From Planctomycetaceae bacterium (GTDB taxonomy: Bacteria > Planctomycetota > Planctomycetia > Planctomycetales > Planctomycetaceae): a stretch of 64,000 nucleotides of DNA. Every line of letters starts with the position of its first letter. The first letter of the stretch is position 1. The stretch lies in contig JABISG010000096.1 in assembly GCA_018699955.1 (NCBI GenBank), positions 1 through 64,000 on the forward strand. The letters run 5' to 3'. The notes beneath the pieces were generated by a model, which searched no databases, was not told the DNA's origin, and was given only the letters and a program-made list of their open reading frames with translations. The position numbers and the translations under genes were made by a program. This document shows positions 38,478-47,960 of the stretch, in pieces.

Positions 38478-39986
38478 TCACGCCTCGGATTCATTGCCCT
38501 GACTGTACTCGTTCCGGTAGCGGACAATTCGCTCTAACGCCGGCTTGGCTCGCCCATTGGCATCGAGCAGTCCGGCATGCGGATATTGATGCGGAGTCTG
38601 ATCGGTGAAATGCGACCATTGGATCCCCACAACCGATTGCTTGGCCATGAGGAGTGGCAAGTACAGGTCAAGCCAATCGCATTGGGCCTGTTCGCTCCAG
38701 GGGGTTTTCCAGCCGTTGCGGTCGACTTCCCAGTCGGAGACAGCATTTTCGTCGGCACCGGTGGCCGAAGGAAATGCCAGCTTCACGTGCAATGGGACAC
38801 CGAGCCCACTCCAGACGTCGATCATCCGCGAAAAGTCGAGCACGTCGCGCGACGCGCTTCCTCGGGGACGATAGCCGACGCCGATTTCCAGGTTAATGCC
38901 CGAGAGCGCAGCTCCCGAGCGGATCAACGCATCGACAAATTGCATGGGCGAAAGATGATGATTTCCTCGCGCCTGATATTCTCCCCAAGGCTGGTCAATT
39001 CCGATCAGCAACTGGTTCTCGTCATCGACCTGACTGGCGATTTCCAGCGTGCGTGCCGCAAGCGTCAATCGGTTCTCTTCGTTCAACGCAAGATATCCGC
39101 CGGAATTGACTCGCGCCGCAATTTCCCAGTTGCGAACTTTCCCCACATAACGGGACATGGCGGTTTCGATGAAGTCGCAGACGAAACTCTGCAAATTGAA
39201 GAAGTCGTGTTCCCACTGCCTCAGCCAACCGGGTACTCCTTCCGGCGACAGATCAATCAGCGGCCCGCCGATCACCAGCAGATTATTCTGCTGACACCAT
39301 TCGACCTGCTGATCGTAAACGTCCCACTGATACTCACCTTCCTTGGGTTCAATCAACCGCCATTCCAGCGGGACGACGGCGGCAGTAAAAGCCTCACAGA
39401 ATTGGCCCGGCCACGAGGCATCGGGAACTGTGTGCCCAAGGTTGCAACTCAGTGATGCGGGCAACTGCTTCGTTTTTCGGCGACGCACATCCAGCCTTTG
39501 GCTGGTGTAGGACTTCAGCACAATTTCCGCCGCCTGGAACGCAAACGCCAACGCCGAATTGGCTAACCGCGTTGCTTCTTCAGGTTTGTCCTGCACAGCC
39601 GTCGCGCGTGCAAACTGTCGATGTGCCTCACGATGCAAGCCGAGGAAATCATCGGGAACCGACATACCGGCCAATTCCCAATAACCTATCTGATCGCGAA
39701 TGCGGCAAATCTTGCCCCGCGCCAACTCGACTGCCAGCACATAGGGTTCGTCTCGTTCCGGGAGCGACGAAGAAGTGATGACGGGACGGCCAAACCCCTC
39801 GACGGGCCAGGCAACGTGCAGTTTGCCACTGTCGGAGCTTTGCCGACGGCAGGTCATGGTATTGCCGTCGATTTCCACCCGGGTGGGATAAACTCGCCCA
39901 TCGAGACCACTGATAAACGCCCGATGAGCCTCCGGCAAATCAGCGATCAATTCAGTCGGGTGGAGCAGGAAACGCATCACGCCCAT
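38478..39986 (-). CDS. GH10-like TIM-barrel protein, catalytic motifs not recognised
   Basis: The 502-residue protein has an N-terminal beta domain and a C-terminal barrel that resembles glycoside hydrolase family 10 xylanases: EWRLIEPKEGEYQWDVYD and QQNNLLVIGGPLI match the strand-2 and strand-3 regions, and NGRAKPALERIVRYRNEY the last helix. In GH10 the acid/base is WDVVNE and the nucleophile TELDI. Here the corresponding positions read NWEIAARVN and LHVKLAF, so both catalytic Glu residues appear to be missing. It may be a binding or altered-function relative. No signal peptide is seen. Confidence 0.65.
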   Translation of the reverse strand: MGVMRFLLHPTELIADLPEAHRAFISGLDGRVYPTRVEIDGNTMTCRRQSSDSGKLHVAWPVEGFGRPVITSSSLPERDEPYVLAVELARGKICRIRDQIGYWELAGMSVPDDFLGLHREAHRQFARATAVQDKPEEATRLANSALAFAFQAAEIVLKSYTSQRLDVRRRKTKQLPASLSCNLGHTVPDASWPGQFCEAFTAAVVPLEWRLIEPKEGEYQWDVYDQQVEWCQQNNLLVIGGPLIDLSPEGVPGWLRQWEHDFFNLQSFVCDFIETAMSRYVGKVRNWEIAARVNSGGYLALNEENRLTLAARTLEIASQVDDENQLLIGIDQPWGEYQARGNHHLSPMQFVDALIRSGAALSGINLEIGVGYRPRGSASRDVLDFSRMIDVWSGLGVPLHVKLAFPSATGADENAVSDWEVDRNGWKTPWSEQAQCDWLDLYLPLLMAKQSVVGIQWSHFTDQTPHQYPHAGLLDANGRAKPALERIVRYRNEYSQGNESEA

Positions 39987-40341
39987 GTCGGCAAGCCAAT
40001 CAACAAAGCTCTTGGTTCGTCTAATTTATTACGTGCAGCAAAGCGGACCCGTTAGAGGCCAACGCCGAGTTTATTCAACACCGCCAAGTCCAATGATGTG
40101 AAGTACAGGCAAACAGAGGGTGCGAGCAGATTGTTGCCGGAGGTGTGAAAGCCGCATAAGGTCTTTTTCTTAGTGTATCAGTGTAGTGCTGTGCTGTTTG
40201 TTGTTCAAGAAGGTCGTAGTGGGTAAACTTACCGCAAGTCGTGCGGAACCGCTCGCGTGTGCTGATCACTCGTCGATCCGTTCTTCGCGCGACGCTGGAA
40301 AATCCCCTCCCTCTTCCTTCCATAGTGACGACCCCACGAAC
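39987..40341. other. 355-bp divergent gap upstream of purC
   Basis: The gap contains a T-rich stretch (ggtctttttcttagtg at about 40160) and no convincing gene or riboswitch. The purC frame is open across its second half, but the upstream residues have no purC homology. Confidence 0.4.
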
Positions 40342-41229
40342 ATGAATGCAACTGCCTTTCTTGAAAGTTCCGTTCCAGGCGTTCCCTTGAAACGCGGCAA
40401 AGTTCGCGACATTTACGATTTCGGTGACCGGCTGCTGTTCATCGCGACCGACCGGATCAGCGCTTTCGATTGGATTCTGCCCAACGGCATCCCCGATAAA
40501 GGCCGCATTCTGACCGGCATCAGCGAGATGTGGTTCGACCGCCTCGATGTCCCCAACCATCTGATCAGCATGAACCTGGATGATGTCCCGCTCCCCGACG
40601 GCGTCGATCGTGAACCGCTCGAAGGACGCAGCATGATCGTCCGCAAGACCGAAGTTGTACCGATCGAATGTGTCATCCGTGGATATATTTGCGGTTCCGG
40701 TTGGAAAGACTACCAGAACACAGGCGCCGTCTGTGGGATACCGCTGCCCGAGGGTCTGCAATTGAGTGACCGTCTGGACGATCTCATTTTCACCCCGGCA
40801 ACGAAAGCCGAGTCGGGACACGACGAGAACATTTCGTTCGAGCAGATGTGCGAAGCTGTTGGCGAACCGCTAGCAACACAGCTTCGCGATCTCAGCCTCG
40901 ACATTTACCGTCGCGGTGCCGAGTACGCCCTCTCGCGCGATATGATCATCGCCGACACGAAATTCGAGTTCGGCCAAATCGACGGCGAGTTGCTGTTGAT
41001 CGACGAAGTATTGACGCCCGATAGCTCGCGGTTCTGGCCGGTCGAATCGTACGCACCGGGCGGCAATCAGCCGTCGTACGACAAACAGTTTGTCCGCGAT
41101 TGGCTGGAGACGACATCCTGGGACAAGAACAGCCCGCCGCCGGAACTGCCCGAAGAGATCGTCGCCAAGACGCGCGAAAAATACGTCGAGGCATACAAGG
41201 AACTGGTCGGCAAGGATTTCCCCTGGTAG
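40342..41229 (+). CDS. purC: Phosphoribosylaminoimidazole-succinocarboxamide synthase
   Basis: The 295-residue enzyme joins CAIR and aspartate with ATP to give SAICAR in purine synthesis. Motifs in order are RGKVRDIYDFGDRLLFIATDRISAFDW, GISEMWF, VVPIECVIRGYICGSGWKDYQ, ATKAESGHDENI, IIADTKFEFG and LIDEVLTPDSSRFWP. This is the long form of about 295 residues found in eukaryote-like and many bacterial SAICAR synthases. The ATG at 40342 gives the normal N-terminus. A 600-bp repeat-rich gap follows. Confidence 0.96.
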   Translation: MNATAFLESSVPGVPLKRGKVRDIYDFGDRLLFIATDRISAFDWILPNGIPDKGRILTGISEMWFDRLDVPNHLISMNLDDVPLPDGVDREPLEGRSMIVRKTEVVPIECVIRGYICGSGWKDYQNTGAVCGIPLPEGLQLSDRLDDLIFTPATKAESGHDENISFEQMCEAVGEPLATQLRDLSLDIYRRGAEYALSRDMIIADTKFEFGQIDGELLLIDEVLTPDSSRFWPVESYAPGGNQPSYDKQFVRDWLETTSWDKNSPPPELPEEIVAKTREKYVEAYKELVGKDFPW

Positions 41230-41307
41230 CCGCCAGGCCGCGCGTGGATCCGTTCGCTTACCAGCATTTTGCATCAGTTGCTGTTGGGCTGGGGAATGAG
41301 CCAAAAC

Positions 41308-41441
41308 GTCATTCCCGCGCAGGCGGGAATCCAGTGAGTCGGCAAATCACGCAAAACGGCCTGCGACACACCCACTTCACCCCAACACGCGACGCATGCT
41401 TTTCCGCGAAGCGACTGGATTCCCGCCTGCGCGGGAATGAC
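41308..41441. repeat. Paired 28-bp inverted repeats (MITE or BIME-like)
   Basis: Positions 41308-41335 (gtcattcccgcgcaggcggg...) and 41414-41441 are perfect 28-base reverse complements, 78 bp apart, and each arm is itself a hairpin (attcccgc / gcgggaat). A partial extra copy (gcgtgggaatgacagctcgcg) follows at 41446. The type resembles the widespread cattcccgcg repeat elements. It sits in the 612-bp gap between purC and the kinase gene (41230-41841), which holds nothing else I can support. Confidence 0.85.
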
Positions 41442-41841
41442 AGCTCGCGTGGGAATGACAGCTCGCGCCGTCGGTGTGGTCGCAGGTTTCGCGGAACTCA
41501 CTCGGCTGCTCCGTTCCCAAACTCCTCAACTATTAGCCACCGAAGACTCAACTGGTTGGAGTTTCGTCATCCGGTGTGATCTGCAGAAAACCTTGACAGC
41601 TCAACGGCTTAAAGTCCTTGATGCAAAAAGCTGTTACCCTTCAGGCTTCTATGGGGGATGTCCCTCCAAGCTGACGGCTGACAGTAAAAACCGTTGAACG
41701 GCAGCAACTCCTTGTTGCGTGTTGGGTGCCGACATCGCATAATCACACGCTGGAGTTTGGTTTTGATTTCGCATCGTTGACTGCCGTTTTCTGCGGACTC
41801 AAATTGATGCGGGACTCAGGCGCTGTGAGAGGAGCGTTGTG

Positions 41842-43452
41842 ATGTCCGATTCAGAAAAAAAACGCGATGCGCCCGAACAGGCCGGCGTGTCGCCCGATTC
41901 GTCTGCCGAGACGATCCCCGATTCGTCAGAACCTGCGATCAGATCCGACGAAGACAGGCAAGACAAGACGATTATCGCCAACCACGCAGAGACCGGTGAC
42001 GACGCTGGCGGCCAATCGAAAAAGCGGACAAACAAATCCGCGACCGGCAAGAAGAAAAAAGTCAGCCGCATTGGCGACTTTCAGATTCTCAAGAAGCTCG
42101 GCCAGGGCGGAATGGGCGAAGTCTTTCTTGCCAAGCAAATCAGCCTCGACCGCACTGTCGCCGTAAAAACGCTTTCCAAGGAACTCTCGAAGCGAGAAAT
42201 CTCGGTGAAGCGGTTTTTGCGCGAAGCCCGCGCGATGGCCCGCATCGATCATCCCAATGCCGTCCGCGTGTATGCCGTCGATTCCAGCCACGGACTGCAC
42301 TATGTCGCCATCGAGTACATCGACGGCAAGAGCATGCAGGATTGGCTCGACAAATTGAAGCAGCTCGAAGTCGGCGATGCCGTACACGTCATTCTGCGTT
42401 GCGGTGAAGCACTGCAGCACGCACACAATTTGCGGATCATCCATCGCGACATCAAACCGGACAACATTCTGCTCACCAGCAAGGGCGTGGTAAAACTCGC
42501 CGACTTCGGACTGGCGAAAGCAATCGACGAAGACCAGTCGATGACGCAAAGCGGAACCGGCATGGGAACGCCGTTGTACATGGCGCCCGAGCAGGCGCGT
42601 GACGCCAAGCATGTCGACCAGCGCAGCGACGTCTATGCGTTGGGAGTGACGCTGTACCATTTCCTCACCGGAGCCCTGCCCTTCAGTGGCGGAACCACCA
42701 TCGAATTATTGATGTCCAAAGAAGAGGGGCGATTTGAGCCGGCCCGAAAATTGAACCGCAATATTCCCGAACGGCTCGATCTGATCCTCGACAAAATGCT
42801 CGCCAGAAAACCCGAGCAGCGATATTCGAGTTGTGATGAAGTGATGAAGGATCTGTCGTCGCTCGGGCTCGCCAACCCGTCGCTGAGTTTCATCACCGCT
42901 GCCGATAAATTCGTGGTAGCAACCGGCCCCTCGGCGGCGCCGTCCCGAACAGCGCCGACCACCCCGCCCACCAAAGCACCGAAGCCGGCTCGCGACTCAA
43001 GATCCGCCAAACAGAAATCGTCTCCGTCTGCCGAAATCACCTGGTACGTTCGCCACACGAACGCCAGCGGGCGAATCGTGCTCACCAGTCTGACAACCTC
43101 GAAGGTCATCAAAGGGATTCAGTCGGAAATGTTCGACATGAAGGCCAAGGCCCGCAAGTCGGACAAGGGCGAGTTTCTGCCGCTCTCGCAGTTTCCGGAA
43201 TTTGAAACGGCGATGAAGAACCGGCTGGTCAAAGCCAAAGCCAACGCCCGCCAGCACAACATGAAGGAAGTGTACGCCGACGTCGAAAAGCAGATGCAGC
43301 GACAGAAAATCTGGCGATGGATTCGGCCAAAATTCGACGGCGTGATGGGGTTGGTCAGTTTTGTTGCGTTGCTGGGAATCCTTGGCGGCGTACTTTACGG
43401 CCTGTTCATCTATGGCGACGATCTCATTGCCTGGGTGAAAAGCCTGTTTTAG
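41842..43452 (+). CDS. Membrane Ser/Thr protein kinase
   Basis: The 536-residue protein has a Hanks-type kinase domain at about residues 75-340: glycine-rich loop KLGQGGMGEVF, Lys109 in VAVKTL, HRDIKPDN at 201-208, DFG at 221-223, and APEQARDAKHVDQRSDVYALG. After a Pro/Ser-rich linker, residues about 395-450 (EITWYVRHTNASGRIVLTSLTTSKVIKGI) look like a GYF-type module, which is inference. One membrane helix follows near the C-terminus (GLVSFVALLGILGGVLYGLF), leaving a short tail. So the kinase is cytoplasmic and the sensor side is small, unlike PASTA kinases. GAGGAG precedes the ATG. Confidence 0.9.
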   Translation: MSDSEKKRDAPEQAGVSPDSSAETIPDSSEPAIRSDEDRQDKTIIANHAETGDDAGGQSKKRTNKSATGKKKKVSRIGDFQILKKLGQGGMGEVFLAKQISLDRTVAVKTLSKELSKREISVKRFLREARAMARIDHPNAVRVYAVDSSHGLHYVAIEYIDGKSMQDWLDKLKQLEVGDAVHVILRCGEALQHAHNLRIIHRDIKPDNILLTSKGVVKLADFGLAKAIDEDQSMTQSGTGMGTPLYMAPEQARDAKHVDQRSDVYALGVTLYHFLTGALPFSGGTTIELLMSKEEGRFEPARKLNRNIPERLDLILDKMLARKPEQRYSSCDEVMKDLSSLGLANPSLSFITAADKFVVATGPSAAPSRTAPTTPPTKAPKPARDSRSAKQKSSPSAEITWYVRHTNASGRIVLTSLTTSKVIKGIQSEMFDMKAKARKSDKGEFLPLSQFPEFETAMKNRLVKAKANARQHNMKEVYADVEKQMQRQKIWRWIRPKFDGVMGLVSFVALLGILGGVLYGLFIYGDDLIAWVKSLF

Positions 43453-43504
43453 TCCGGCTGAAATCTCGGCACAGCCTTTGCTCACAAAGAAATGCACGAA
43501 GCCG

Positions 43505-43873
43505 TCAATCGCCCGGCAGCGGCTCAATCGTCACGCCCAACGGAAACGTGACCGATTGCTCGGCATAGAAATCAGTGCCGAAGCCACGGATCTGATCGCG
43601 TTTGAGTTCCGCGACTTCCAGAGCGCCGGTCCATACGTGGGCTTTTCCCGTGGAGTCCGCCTGCTCCGCCAACAGGTAAGCGCTGGCGCGCGAATGCCCG
43701 CAAACACGCTGCAGCACCTCGATGACGTATTCAAACGTGTGCCGTTCGTCATTGTGAACGATGACGGTGTACGGCGGCTGCCGCTTCGGCTTGGACTTCG
43801 AGTCGGTTTTCTGTTTCTTATCCGTCGCCGGCGTGGCAACGTCCGGCTCGATGACCGAAGTCGAATCACTCAT
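43505..43873 (-). CDS. clpS: ATP-dependent Clp protease adaptor ClpS
   Basis: The 122-residue protein has the ClpS core at about residues 30-120: YTVIVHNDERHTFEYVIEVLQ, VCGHSRASAYLLAEQADSTGKAHVWTG. ClpS delivers N-degron substrates to ClpAP. The first 30 residues are an extra low-complexity Lys/Pro/Thr tail. GAGGAG lies before the ATG. It converges with the kinase gene (52-bp gap) and is downstream of the ParA-family gene on the same strand, with 92 bp between. Confidence 0.93.
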   Translation of the reverse strand: MSDSTSVIEPDVATPATDKKQKTDSKSKPKRQPPYTVIVHNDERHTFEYVIEVLQRVCGHSRASAYLLAEQADSTGKAHVWTGALEVAELKRDQIRGFGTDFYAEQSVTFPLGVTIEPLPGD

Positions 43874-43965
43874 GGAACTGCTCCTCGCACAAAAGTTACG
43901 AATTCATCGTAACATTCGGCGCACAATCCGCCAGTGGAAAGTTCAGAGAAGCCAATCAAGCAGAG

Positions 43966-44790
43966 TCACGCCGCCTGTCGCAACGGCTGTGAGTTTTGCT
44001 CTTCGCACGCGATCACTTCTTCGACCAGCGCGGTGTAATCGACTGCTCCCGCGCACTTGGGCGCGTAGTCGAAAATCGACTGCGCAAAACTCGGCGCTTC
44101 GGCCAGTTTGATATTCCGACGAATGCGACTGTCGAACACTTGCGCATTACCCCACGGTGTGTCGGCGTCGCTTTGATCCAGAAAGGACCGCAAATCGTCG
44201 GTGACGTCGGCCGCCAGACGGGTGCCGGTTTCGAACAAACACAGGGCAATCCCGGTGACGCGGAGATCACGGTTCAATCGCCGCGTGACGAGCGCTGTTG
44301 TTTCGAGCAGTTTCGAGAGTCCCTGCAAAGCGAAGAAATGTGGCTGCAGCGGGATGAGAACTTCGCGGGCCGCCGTCAGCGCGTTGATTGTCAGCACGCC
44401 GAGTGACGGCGGGCAGTCGAAGAGGATGTAATCAAACGGGAAGTTGGCCACCGACGCATCGATCGCTTCACGAAGCACAATCTCGCGGTTGGATGCATCC
44501 ACCAGTTCCAACTCAGTTGCCGCCAAATCAAGATCCGATGGAGCGACCCACAAATTGGGGGCCGCCATTTGCCTGACGTCATCCAATATTTTTGTGCCGG
44601 AGAAGACCTGATACATCGTCGGGGTGCCGCCGAGCGCTTCCACTCCCAGATGCAATGAAGCATGCCCCTGCGGATCGAGATCGATGAGACAGACGCTACG
44701 CCCCTGACGGGCCAACCCGGCCGCCAGATTGACGGTGGTGGTGGTCTTGCCCACGCCACCCTTCTGATTCATCACGGCAATTCGACGCAT
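43966..44790 (-). CDS. ParA/Soj-family ATPase
   Basis: The 274-residue protein starts with the deviant Walker [10 protein letters not shown] at residues 10-18, with DLDPQGHAS and [14 protein letters not shown] as the Walker B region, and [18 protein letters not shown] later. ParA ATPases position chromosomes, plasmids or other cargo by ATP-driven gradients on DNA or membranes. No parB lies next to it, so it may serve another cargo. GGAAGGA precedes the ATG. Length and motifs are normal. Confidence 0.9.
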   Translation of the reverse strand: MRRIAVMNQKGGVGKTTTTVNLAAGLARQGRSVCLIDLDPQGHASLHLGVEALGGTPTMYQVFSGTKILDDVRQMAAPNLWVAPSDLDLAATELELVDASNREIVLREAIDASVANFPFDYILFDCPPSLGVLTINALTAAREVLIPLQPHFFALQGLSKLLETTALVTRRLNRDLRVTGIALCLFETGTRLAADVTDDLRSFLDQSDADTPWGNAQVFDSRIRRNIKLAEAPSFAQSIFDYAPKCAGAVDYTALVEEVIACEEQNSQPLRQAA

Positions 44791-44957
44791 CGGGAATCCT
44801 TCCCCGGGAACGCTGTATTAAGAACAACAACAACGCGCGGTATCGCGCGGGAGCGGAGTATATCGGCAGCCGCAAAACGGCGAAAGACGAGTTATGCGAC
44901 GGCGGAACGTTCAGCGATCAAACAGGTTGCAGCATCGCGCGAGGCGGTGCCCCGTCG

Positions 44958-45338
44958 CTAAACGGGGCGGTCGGTGGCGATTGTTGTTGCGATATGGAGC
45001 AGGCGGGTCAGCGCATCGACACAGGCGTCCATTGAGATGACCGCCTGCTGGAAGTTGGTGTGCGCGGACGCGGCAGGTGCGTCTTGCCGAAACTGTTCGG
45101 CGGCGGCTCGGAGTTTGCCGATTTTCTTTGTCAGCATTTTCAGGTAGGCTGCCGGGTCGTCCACACGTGTTTCCAACGCACGGGCCGTGTCGAAGACTGC
45201 ACGCGCGAGATGCATCAACTCGGGGAAATCTTCAGCTTCGTCACTGTGCTTGACGAACGTCCGCACCATCCACGCATGCGCCATGATTGTCTGGCAGCGA
45301 TCAACGATTTCTGCGGGAGTGATGTCGGAATCTGTCAT
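44958..45338 (-). CDS. Hypothetical helical protein
   Basis: The 126-residue protein is predicted almost entirely helical (ITPAEIVDRCQTIMAHAWMVRTFVKHSDEAEDFPEL, then RAVFDTARALETRVDDPAAYLKMLTKK). It has no signal peptide. No family is recognised and no ribosome binding site is evident. It is on the same strand as the ParA-family gene, 167 bp upstream of it. Confidence 0.6.
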   Translation of the reverse strand: MTDSDITPAEIVDRCQTIMAHAWMVRTFVKHSDEAEDFPELMHLARAVFDTARALETRVDDPAAYLKMLTKKIGKLRAAAEQFRQDAPAASAHTNFQQAVISMDACVDALTRLLHIATTIATDRPV

Positions 45339-45391
45339 GTGATCCGAGGGGTCACGGCGGGCAAGCCCGCCGAACGATTCTTATCTCGGAT

Positions 45392-46699
45392 TCAAACGAA
45401 CTTCGTCACGCCGGGAATGGCCACTTGCGGCGTTTCCAATGCGCCCCATTCGTAGGCGGGCGGTGTCAGGTCGAGCTTGGAATTCATGCAGTCTTCCCAG
45501 GTCAACGTCTTACCCGTGTAGGCCGTCATGCGACCGGCGATGGCCAGCATGCTGCTCATCGACATGTAATGACCGTTGTTGATCGGATTGCCCGAGCGGA
45601 TGGCCGCGAACAACTCGTCATGTTCCACCTGATACATGTTGCTGCTCGGCCCCCGGTATCGCCATTTGTCTTCGCCTTCAATCGACGTCCGCGCACTGGC
45701 GATGCTGCAGGTTCCCTTGCTGCCGAAATAGTGGTCGGTCACATCGACGTTGCAGCCGCGGAAGTGGCGGCAGCGAGCAAACGCCTTCACGCCGTTGGCG
45801 TACTCGTAGACGATGGAGAAATGGTCGTAGACGTTGCCGTACTTTGGATCGGACCGCTGAATGCGCCCGCCGGAGCCGCTGATTTTGACCGGCGTTTCGT
45901 CGTGCATGACCCATGCGATTTTGTCGAGGCTGTGAATGTGTTGCTCGACGTTGAAATCGCCCGACAGCCAAGTGTAGTAGTACCAGTTGCGCATCTGGTA
46001 TTCCATCTCGTTAGAGCATTGCTCCCGCGTACGGCGGGGATCCCACACACCGCCCGAGTTGTAACTGCACTGCAGAGCCGTGATGTCGCCGATTTGACCG
46101 TCGTGGACTCGAGCGATCGTCTCCTTGATGGCGGGGTGGTAACGCCAACAGAGGCCGGAAACGAGCGACAGGTTTTTCTTTTTTGCCAGTTCGGCGGTTT
46201 CGAGAACCGAGCGAATTCCGGCTGCGTCGACGGCGACCGGCTTCTCGCAGAAGACGTGCTTCCCCGCTTCGACGGCGGCCTTCAAATGAATCGGGCGGAA
46301 GTGCGGTGGAGTCGTCAGCAGAACAACGTCCGACGCGGCGATGACATCTTTGTAAGCGTCGAAACCGACGAACTTGTGTTCTTCATCAACCTGCACGCGA
46401 TCGCCGTGCGATCCGCGCAAACTTTTGAGGCTGGTTTCCAAGCGGTCTCCGAATGCGTCGGCCACCGCAACCAGCCGGGTGTTCTTGTCGGCATTGAGTG
46501 CTTGCGAAGCCGCCCCGGTTCCGCGTCCACCACAACCAATCAAACCGACTCGCAAAATATCACTGCCGGCGGCATGCACGGCCGACGTCAATCCGAGATT
46601 GGCGGCAATTGCTCCGGCTGCAACCGAAGCGGTGCCGGCTCTGAGGAACTCGCGGCGAGAGGACTTCACGGGGGTTACGTCTGTGGAACGCTTGGTCAT
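45392..46699 (-). CDS. Tat-exported Gfo/Idh/MocA-family oxidoreductase
   Basis: The 435-residue protein has a Tat leader SSRREFLRAGTASVAAGAIA followed by the Rossmann start LRVGLIGCGGRGTGAASQA and the family motif GKHVFCEKPVAVDAAGIRSV. The C-terminal domain contains DKIAWVMHDETPVKISGSGG and TDHYFGSKGTCS. Exported members of this family oxidise sugar or polyol groups in the periplasm, often with a tightly bound cofactor. The ATG at 46697-46699 with GGAGAG 9 bases upstream is chosen over the frame's first start five codons earlier. It is divergent from an exported sugar isomerase-like gene. Confidence 0.92.
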   Translation of the reverse strand: MTKRSTDVTPVKSSRREFLRAGTASVAAGAIAANLGLTSAVHAAGSDILRVGLIGCGGRGTGAASQALNADKNTRLVAVADAFGDRLETSLKSLRGSHGDRVQVDEEHKFVGFDAYKDVIAASDVVLLTTPPHFRPIHLKAAVEAGKHVFCEKPVAVDAAGIRSVLETAELAKKKNLSLVSGLCWRYHPAIKETIARVHDGQIGDITALQCSYNSGGVWDPRRTREQCSNEMEYQMRNWYYYTWLSGDFNVEQHIHSLDKIAWVMHDETPVKISGSGGRIQRSDPKYGNVYDHFSIVYEYANGVKAFARCRHFRGCNVDVTDHYFGSKGTCSIASARTSIEGEDKWRYRGPSSNMYQVEHDELFAAIRSGNPINNGHYMSMSSMLAIAGRMTAYTGKTLTWEDCMNSKLDLTPPAYEWGALETPQVAIPGVTKFV

Positions 46700-46991
46700 G
46701 AGATCACTCTCCATGCTGTACGAATGAGGTGTGCGAATGAACCAGTTGGCTAACTGCCGGGGCGGGAGCCTTCAGCCCGCTGGGTGAATATCATAACAGA
46801 AATCTGCGGCTGTTTGCGACATCGAATGGGAATGCGACTCATTGCCGTCGGTTTGACCGGCGGTTAGGATGGATACGCGACCTTCGCCTGCATTCGTGCG
46901 AACGCCGGGCAATTGCAGTGTCGTCCACCGTGTGCAAAAACAATTCTCCGTCAGTTTTTCTCATCCAGCCTGTAGGTAACCGGAGCAAAGC

Positions 46992-47912
46992 ATGTCTGAT
47001 GAACTCACACGCCGTCGATTTCTGGAAACAACGGGCAGCATCGCAGCGGCAGCAACGGTGAGCGGCCTCAATGCCAACAGCAGCCGTGCGGCCGATGCGA
47101 AACCGGCGGCACATGGGCTTCGCAAGGCGTTGAAATACACCATGATCGCCGGCAAGGGTTCGGTTATGGACAAGTTCAGAAATGCCAAGGCGGCCGGCTT
47201 TGAAGGGGTCGACATCAACGTGCGGCTCGACCACGACGAAGTCAACAAAGCGCAGGATCTCACGAAACTGAAAGTGCACGGGGTTGTGGCATACGACCAC
47301 TGGAGCAAACCACTTTCGCATCCCGATGCCGCGATCCGGAAGACGAGCCTGGAAAGTTTGCAGGGCGCGATTCGTGACGCGAAAGCGTATGGCGGCACAA
47401 CGGTGTTGCTGGTTCCGGCCGTCGTCAACAAGGACATTTCTTACGCCGACGCCTACAAGCGGTCGCAGGCCGAAATTCGCAAGGCATTGCCGTTGGCCGG
47501 AGAGTTGGGCATCCGAATCCTGTTCGAGAACGTCTGGAATAACTTCCTGCTCAGCCCGGTGGAAATGGCGCGGTACATCGACGAATTCGACAGCAAATTG
47601 GTCGGTGCGTATTTCGACGTCGGCAACGTCGTCCGTTTCGGTTGGCCCGAACATTGGATTCAGGCGCTCGGCAGCCGCATTGGTAAACTCGACATCAAAG
47701 AGTACAGCCGCAAGCTGCAGCACTCCAAAGGTCCGGGAGCCGGTTTTCGCGTGAAGTTGGGCGACGGGGACTGCGATTGGCCGGCGGTCATGCAGTCATT
47801 GGCCGACATCGGCTTCAAAGGCTGGGCAACAGCCGAGGTGGGCGGCGGAGGAGAAGCGCGACTGGCCGACATCTCACAACGAATGGACCGCATCTTTGCA
47901 AGTTCGACATAG
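46992..47912 (+). CDS. Tat-exported sugar phosphate isomerase/epimerase-like protein
   Basis: The 306-residue protein has a Tat leader TRRRFLETTGSIAAAATVSG and a TIM-barrel of the xylose isomerase-like/AP endonuclease 2 type: KAAGFEGVDINVRLD near residue 65, GTTVLLVPAVVNKDISYADAY, LFENVWNNFLL and GAYFDVGNVVRFG, where Glu, Asp and His bind metal. GWATAEVGGGG closes the barrel. The close neighbour is an exported oxidoreductase transcribed away from it; together they fit periplasmic sugar modification, but substrates are unknown. CGGAG precedes the ATG. Confidence 0.9.
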   Translation: MSDELTRRRFLETTGSIAAAATVSGLNANSSRAADAKPAAHGLRKALKYTMIAGKGSVMDKFRNAKAAGFEGVDINVRLDHDEVNKAQDLTKLKVHGVVAYDHWSKPLSHPDAAIRKTSLESLQGAIRDAKAYGGTTVLLVPAVVNKDISYADAYKRSQAEIRKALPLAGELGIRILFENVWNNFLLSPVEMARYIDEFDSKLVGAYFDVGNVVRFGWPEHWIQALGSRIGKLDIKEYSRKLQHSKGPGAGFRVKLGDGDCDWPAVMQSLADIGFKGWATAEVGGGGEARLADISQRMDRIFASST

Positions 47913-47960
47913 CAAACCGCCACGGCACCTTGCGTCAGATTGAGATGCCAAGAAAAGCGC

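Noticed and set aside
40160-40341. Purine riboswitch upstream of purC
   Set aside because: No conserved purine riboswitch core or three-way junction could be recognised.
45425-46753. 442-residue plus-strand frame
   Set aside because: It is antisense to the Tat-exported oxidoreductase, which has clear motifs and start signals.
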